From NCBI GenBank assembly GCA_963755755.1, contig CAVWLJ010000014.1:1-64000 (forward strand): 64,000 nt of DNA, read 5' to 3'. This DNA comes from DATKNA01 sp963755755. Its GTDB lineage: Bacteria > Actinomycetota > Actinomycetes > Actinomycetales > Kineosporiaceae. The translations under genes and the position numbers were made by a program. Shown piece by piece: positions 60,006-64,000 of the stretch (position 1 is the stretch's first letter; every line of letters starts with the position of its first letter). The notes below the pieces were generated by a model that was not told the DNA's origin, searched no databases, and was given only the letters and a program-made list of their open reading frames with translations.

Positions 60006-61226
60006 TCAGACGATCGCGCGCTCCGGACGCAGCGCGCCGCGGGCGAACCGATCCGCGGAGAGCGGCGAGACGTCGACGAACGGCGTCCGGCCCAGGTAGA
60101 GGTCGCGCAGGATCTCCCCGACGGCCGGCCCCTGGAGGAAGCCGTGACCGGAGAAGCCGGTCGCGTAGAGGAACCTGCCGCCGGACGCCGGCTGGGCCGC
60201 TTCCCCCAGCAGGGCGTTGTGGTCCGGCGTGATCTCGTAGAGGCCGGCCCAGCGGGCGGCGATGCCGACGTCGAGCAGCGCGGGCACGCGGCGCGCGATC
60301 GCCGCGGTGAGGTCGGGGAGCCAGGCCTCGTCGACGTCGGTGGCGAAGCCCGGCCGCTCGCCCTCCCACGACATGCCGAGCAGCACGCCCGGCCCCTCCC
60401 GGTGCAGGTAGAACGTCGACGCGGCGTCGATGGTCATCGGCATGGACGCCGGCAGCAGCGGCTCCAGCGACGCCGGCAGCGGCTCGGTGACGAGGATCTG
60501 CCGGCGCAACGGGGTCACGGGGAGCTCGACGCCCGCCATCGCGCCGAGCGCGCCGGACCAGGCGCCCGCGGCGCAGACGACGGCGCCGGCCGTGAGCGCG
60601 CCCGCGGTGGTGCTGACCCGCGTCGCGTCGCCGTCCGGGGCGAGCCCGAGAACCTCGACCCCGGTGAGCACGCGGGCCCCGTAGCGGCGGGCCCCGGAGG
60701 CGTATCCGAGGACGACGGACTCCGGCGCGCACCAGCCGTCACCCGGGTGGAACGTGGCGGCGAGGACGTCGTCGGTCGTCACTCCGGGCGCGAGCGTCGC
60801 GGCCTCGGAGCGCGACAGCAGCCGGGTCGGCACGCCGAGCTCGTTCTGCAGTGCGACGGCGGCCTCGAACGCCTCCGCGTCCTCCGGGCGGGTGAGGAGG
60901 AACAGGTAGCCGTGCCGGCGCAGGTCGATCTCCTGGCCCGGGCGCCGGCCGAAATCCGCGAACGCCTCGAGGCCGCGGGCGCCCAGCGCGACGTTGAGCG
61001 CGTCGGAGAACTGCGCCCGCACCCCGCCGGCGGCCTTCGACGTCGACCCGGCGCCGAGCCGGTCGCGTTCGAGGAGCACGACGTCGACGCCGGCCTCCGC
61101 CAGATGGAATGCCGTGCTCGTGCCCATGACGCCACCGCCGACGACCACGACGTCGGCGCGGGCGGGCAGACCAGGAGCCACGAGGTCAGGGAACCACGCC
61201 GGGAGCCCGACCCGTTGCCCGGACAT
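60006..61226 (-). CDS. FAD-dependent oxidoreductase, DAO (glycine/sarcosine oxidase-like) family
   Basis: 406 residues. N-terminal dinucleotide motif VVVVGGGVMGTSTAFHLAEA, LLERDRLGAGSTSKAAGGVR, and the C-terminal FAD pattern GLYEITPDHNALLGEA and FLYATGFSGHGFLQGPAVGE. Oxidises a secondary or N-methyl amine, or an amino acid, releasing peroxide or passing electrons on. Lies next to the PLP decarboxylase on the opposite strand (convergent). Its ATG (61226) overlaps the plus-strand ATG at 61225 in the palindrome CATG. Confidence 0.9.
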   Translation of the reverse strand: MSGQRVGLPAWFPDLVAPGLPARADVVVVGGGVMGTSTAFHLAEAGVDVVLLERDRLGAGSTSKAAGGVRAQFSDALNVALGARGLEAFADFGRRPGQEIDLRRHGYLFLLTRPEDAEAFEAAVALQNELGVPTRLLSRSEAATLAPGVTTDDVLAATFHPGDGWCAPESVVLGYASGARRYGARVLTGVEVLGLAPDGDATRVSTTAGALTAGAVVCAAGAWSGALGAMAGVELPVTPLRRQILVTEPLPASLEPLLPASMPMTIDAASTFYLHREGPGVLLGMSWEGERPGFATDVDEAWLPDLTAAIARRVPALLDVGIAARWAGLYEITPDHNALLGEAAQPASGGRFLYATGFSGHGFLQGPAVGEILRDLYLGRTPFVDVSPLSADRFARGALRPERAIV

Positions 61227-61344
61227 GGAGCTCCACCACGCCCGGCACGAATACCGGGACGACCACCCGGACGACCACCGCTACGACGACCCCCGCTATC
61301 GGCGGAAGAAGAAGAAGTCGTTCCTCGAGGACCTGTTCGACTGA
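61225..61344 (+). CDS. Candidate 39-residue highly charged microprotein
   Basis: MELHHARHEYRDDHPDDHRY at the start and RRKKKKSFLEDLFD at the end, TGA at 61342-61344. A His/Asp/Arg/Tyr-rich part is followed by four Lys and a short amphipathic acidic tail. Nearly all codons end in G or C, including Asp, His and Tyr codons, as expected for real coding DNA. It fills the gap between two minus-strand genes. No ribosome-binding site is visible. Function unknown; possible metal or nucleic-acid/protein-docking peptide. Confidence 0.5.
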   Translation: MELHHARHEYRDDHPDDHRYDDPRYRRKKKKSFLEDLFD

Positions 61345-61347
61345 TCC

Positions 61348-62169
61348 TCAGCTCGAGGAGACCTGACGCCACGAGTCGTCCTGCAGCGACGACCCGGCGA
61401 TCGGACCCATCAGCGACATGCCCCCGTCCACGAGCCAGGTCGCGCCGGTGACGTAGCCGGCACCGGGGCTGGTGAGGAACGCCACGACCTCGGCGATCTC
61501 GCGCGCGTCACCGGGCCGTCCCAGCGGGACGCCGGGGCGCGGCGACTCCGCCGGCTCCTGGTCCTCCTGGCCGGTCATCGCGGTGGCGATCTCACCAGGG
61601 CCGACGCTGTTGACCGTGATCCCGTGCTCGGCGAGCTCGAGCGCCATGACCTTGGTGAGCAGGCCGAGGCCTGCCTTGGCCGCGGCGTACGGAGCGTTGC
61701 CGACCCGCGGGTACCGTTCGTGGATGCTCGTGATGTTGACGATCCGGCCGCCCTGGCCGGTGTCGACCATGCGGCGGGCCGCCCGTTGCGCGCAGAGGAA
61801 CGCTGCGTCGAGGTCGACGGTGAGCACCTCGCGCCACTGGTCGTAGTCCAGGTCGAGGAACGGCACGGTCGTGCCCGTGCCGGCGTCGTTGACGAAGACG
61901 TCGATCCCGCCGAGCGCGTCGGCGAGCCGGTCGACGACGTCGGCGGCCGCGGGCACGTCGTGCAGGTCGACGTGGGCGAGCTCCGCGCGGCGCCCGGCGG
62001 CCCGGACCAGCTCGGCGGTCTCCTTCCCCATCTCCTCGTCGCGGTACCAGGTGACGCCGACGTCGCAGCCGAGGTCGGCGAGCGCCACGGCGATCGCACG
62101 ACCGATGCCTGACTCGGCGCCGGTGACGACGGCGCGCTGAGGAACGAAGTCCCGGGTGTCGACGGCCAT
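61348..62169 (-). CDS. Short-chain dehydrogenase/reductase
   Basis: 273 residues from ATG 62169 (MAVDTRDFVPQRAVVTGAES). Cofactor motif TGAESGIG, NDAG in place of the usual NNAG, catalytic Ser in NITSIHERYP, YAAAK, and the SDR tail YVTGATWLVDGGMSLMGP. Close in layout to glucose-1-dehydrogenase/SDR tetramers. Substrate unknown. Divergent from the NYN-like gene (61 bases apart). Intact. Confidence 0.9.
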   Translation of the reverse strand: MAVDTRDFVPQRAVVTGAESGIGRAIAVALADLGCDVGVTWYRDEEMGKETAELVRAAGRRAELAHVDLHDVPAAADVVDRLADALGGIDVFVNDAGTGTTVPFLDLDYDQWREVLTVDLDAAFLCAQRAARRMVDTGQGGRIVNITSIHERYPRVGNAPYAAAKAGLGLLTKVMALELAEHGITVNSVGPGEIATAMTGQEDQEPAESPRPGVPLGRPGDAREIAEVVAFLTSPGAGYVTGATWLVDGGMSLMGPIAGSSLQDDSWRQVSSS

Positions 62170-62230
62170 GGCGTCCCTCTGCCCACCCGGCGGCCGTGCA
62201 TGCGGGGAGGGAACGCGGAACGCTGCAGAC

Positions 62231-62626
62231 GTGAGCACGCCTCCCGTGGTCCTGGTCGTCGACGTCGCGAACGTCATGGGCTCCCGGCCCGACGGCTGGT
62301 GGCGGAACCGCGCCGGCGCCGCGGCCCGGCTGCTGGCCGAGCTCGCGCCACTGCGCGGCAGCACGGTCACGACCCCGGACGGGCTGAGGCTCACCATCGC
62401 CCGGCTCGTCGCCGTCCTCGAGGGCCAGGCGCGCGATGTCGCCGCTCCCGAGGGCGTGGACGCGGTCCGCGCCACCGCCGACGGCGACAGCGCGATCGCC
62501 GCGCTCGCGGAGGACCTGGTCGCCGGCGGGGAGCTCGTGCTCGTCGTCACCGCCGATCGAGGGCTGCGGGCGCGGCTTCCCGCGCCGGCGCTGGTCGCCG
62601 GTCCGCGCTGGGTGCTCGGGCTGTAG
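62231..62626 (+). CDS. NYN/PIN-like putative ribonuclease domain protein
   Basis: 131 residues. VVLVVDVANVMGSRPDGWWR near the N-terminus matches the D-x-A/G-N-V-x-G start of NYN (YacP-like) nucleases. ATADGDSAIAALAEDL and LVLVVTADRGLRARL supply later acidic residues of a PIN-type active site. GTG 62231 puts the first strand right after the start; an in-frame ATG upstream (62156) would run through the divergent promoter region. Probably a small RNA- or nucleotide-acting enzyme. Confidence 0.75.
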   Translation: MSTPPVVLVVDVANVMGSRPDGWWRNRAGAAARLLAELAPLRGSTVTTPDGLRLTIARLVAVLEGQARDVAAPEGVDAVRATADGDSAIAALAEDLVAGGELVLVVTADRGLRARLPAPALVAGPRWVLGL

Positions 62627-62631
62627 CGGCG

Positions 62632-62811
62632 TCAGTCAGCGTCGGTCGGCGGCATCGGCGGGACGGCCGCGAGCGCGGCACGCAGCCGGGAACCGCGGAC
62701 GGGGTCGACCGAGGCGACCCAGGCGATCCGGCCCTCGCCGGGTCCCGCACCCTGGGGCGCGTTCGCCGGCCGCGACGTTGCGGCGTCCTCGTCCGCCCCC
62801 GCCGCCGTCAC
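62632..62811 (-). CDS. Small hypothetical protein
   Basis: 59 residues from GTG 62811: an acidic start (AGADEDAATSRPANA), then RIAWVASVDPVRGSRLRAAL and PMPPTDAD. No family recognised. It fits exactly between the NYN-like gene (six bases away, convergent) and the aldehyde dehydrogenase. It could be a chance frame in GC-rich DNA. Confidence 0.35.
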   Translation of the reverse strand: MTAAGADEDAATSRPANAPQGAGPGEGRIAWVASVDPVRGSRLRAALAAVPPMPPTDAD

Positions 62812-62891
62812 GCGAGCACAGTGGACGCTCGCGGCGCCAGGGTCAAGGAGCCCTTCGTCGCCCGAGAACGTGGAGGCTTGCCGAGCTCGAG

Positions 62892-64000
62892 TCAGAGGCG
62901 GAACGCGGTGTCGGCCGGGAGCACCTCGACGTCCATCTGGGCCTTCTGCAGCCGGCCCGAGTAGTCCCAGTTCATCGACTGCCAGCGGGTGAACTGGTCG
63001 AGCACCCAGACGCCCGACTGCCGCGAGCCGTTGCCGCTCTTGCCGTTGCCGCCGAAGGGCAGGTGCGCCTCGGCCCCGGAGGTCGAGTTGTTCACGCTGA
63101 CCATGCCGGCGCCGATGCCCTGCCGGAACCGGAACGCCGACGTCGGGTTCGTCGTGTAGATCGACGACGAGAGGCCGTAGCCGGGCAGGTTGGCGAGCTC
63201 GATCGCCTCGTCGAGGGTCCGGTAGGTCGTGACGCCGACGATCGGGCCGAACGTCTCGACCCGGAAGATCTCGTCGTCCGGGCGGACGCCGTCGACGACG
63301 ACCGGGTGGTAGTAGAGGCCGTTCTCGGCGTCCCCGACGAAGCCGTCCCGGGGGTTGCCGGCGCCGATCCTCCCGACGCCGGTCGACCCGAGCGTGCGGT
63401 GGTGATCCCCGATCCAGTCGAGGTACGTCTCGTAGCGCTCCGCGAAGTGCGGCGCGAGCAGCGGGCCCAGAACGACGTCCTGGGTGGGGTCGCCGACCCG
63501 GGCGGCGCGCACCGCGGCGTCCAGGCGGCGCAGGAACGGCTCGTGCACGTGCTCCTGGACGATCAGCGTCCCGAGGCTCGTGCAGCGCTGGCCCGCGGTG
63601 CCGAAGCCGCCGAACAGGGCGCCCTCGACGGCGAGGTCGAGGTCGGCGTCCTCGGTGACGACCATCGGGTTCTTGCCGCCGAGCTCCAGGCACGGGGACT
63701 GCAGGTGGCGGCCGCAGAGCTCGCCGATCCTGCGGCCGACGTCGGTGGAGCCGGTGAAGCCCACCTTGCCGACCAGGCCCTGCTCCAGAGCGCGGTCGAG
63801 GCCCTCGAACGTGGCGGCGCCGTCGGCGTGGACGACGGTGAGCAACCCCTCGGGCAGGCCGCCGGCGACGAAGATCCGGGCGAGGGCGTCGGCGGTGGCG
63901 GCGGCGTACTCGGCCGGCTTCCAGACGACGGCGTTGCCGGCGAGCAGCGCCGGCACGAGGTACCACGACGGCACCGCCACCGGGAAGTTGCCCGCCGTGA
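62892..64000 (-). CDS. Aldehyde dehydrogenase family protein, N-terminus beyond window
   Basis: The C-terminal three quarters of an NAD(P)-dependent aldehyde dehydrogenase. It enters from the right edge in mid-protein (TAGNFPVAVPSWYLVPALLA), with VWKPAEYAAATADALARIF, the Rossmann GFTGSTDVGRRIGELCG, the general-base Glu in CLELGGKNPMVV, the nucleophile Cys in GTAGQRCTSLG, EIFRVETFGPIVGV and HLPFGGNGKSGNGSRQSG; stop at 62892. It oxidises an aldehyde to the acid. With the neighbouring amine-producing decarboxylase and amine oxidase a role in amine catabolism is possible (inference). Confidence 0.9.
   Translation of the reverse strand, partial: TAGNFPVAVPSWYLVPALLAGNAVVWKPAEYAAATADALARIFVAGGLPEGLLTVVHADGAATFEGLDRALEQGLVGKVGFTGSTDVGRRIGELCGRHLQSPCLELGGKNPMVVTEDADLDLAVEGALFGGFGTAGQRCTSLGTLIVQEHVHEPFLRRLDAAVRAARVGDPTQDVVLGPLLAPHFAERYETYLDWIGDHHRTLGSTGVGRIGAGNPRDGFVGDAENGLYYHPVVVDGVRPDDEIFRVETFGPIVGVTTYRTLDEAIELANLPGYGLSSSIYTTNPTSAFRFRQGIGAGMVSVNNSTSGAEAHLPFGGNGKSGNGSRQSGVWVLDQFTRWQSMNWDYSGRLQKAQMDVEVLPADTAFRL

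Overview
The window looks like the chromosome of a very GC-rich actinomycete, most likely of the order Pseudonocardiales (inferred from gene content and order; genus not determinable by eye). The best marker is the conserved cluster ppiA - rhomboid - crgA - DUF881 - pabA/trpG - pknB - pknA - pbpA - rodA - pstP - fhaB - fhaA - tRNA-Leu (18.9-32.0 kb). In actinobacteria this block lies close to oriC and runs polar growth and septation. Hand counts give 78% GC at 12001-12060 against 67% at 1-60 and 55% at 2461-2520, so the left end differs from the rest.

Layout. 1-6.0 kb: a low-GC accessory stretch with a membrane metalloprotease homologue, two lipoproteins, a GT-C-type membrane glycosyltransferase and a response regulator/sensor kinase pair, all broken by frameshifts. 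6.0-14.4 kb: a dimethylformamidase-like secreted protein, an SDR plus alpha/beta hydrolase pair, an NDH-2-type flavoprotein, a large LuxR-type ATPase regulator and a DUF1905/YdeI-like protein. 14.4-18.7 kb (minus): PH-domain membrane protein, MFS transporter, GT-C glycosyltransferase and an Ala-rich membrane protein. 18.9-32.0 kb: the cell-wall/signalling core described above, with the minus-strand genes coupled by GTGA/ATGA overlaps. 32.1-43.0 kb: a small zinc protein, then a long minus-strand series: PG-binding membrane protein, catalase-fold-like protein, DUF1015, a TmsA/TmsB-like pair for 10-methyl fatty acids, a Tiki/ChaN-like protein, an S51 peptidase, a PLP decarboxylase and a maltokinase-like protein. 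43.1-50.6 kb: phosphoglucomutase, a HipA-like kinase with DUF3037, PaiB-like flavoprotein, Fpg/Nei glycosylase, a lytic transglycosylase with a Pro/Ser/Thr repeat tail and a PAS/degenerate-GGDEF/STAS protein. 50.7-64 kb: HMG-CoA-lyase, S9 peptidase, a plus-strand run (second dimethylformamidase-like lipoprotein, P-loop protein, rhodanese, fused 2-oxoacid dehydrogenase E1, second PLP decarboxylase), FAD oxidoreductase, a 39-residue microprotein, SDR, NYN-like protein and an aldehyde dehydrogenase cut by the right edge.

A warning for any reader: many genes, including housekeeping ones, are split by single-base indels. Right of 7.8 kb I could place 28 of them and 27 are +1 insertions of (where the base can be placed) mostly G or C, which points to consensus errors rather than gene decay. 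Coordinates below span the reconstructed gene, from its start in one frame to its stop in another. No gap between genes exceeds 300 bases; the largest (754-1044, 1557-1809, 2433-2684) hold nothing I can identify.
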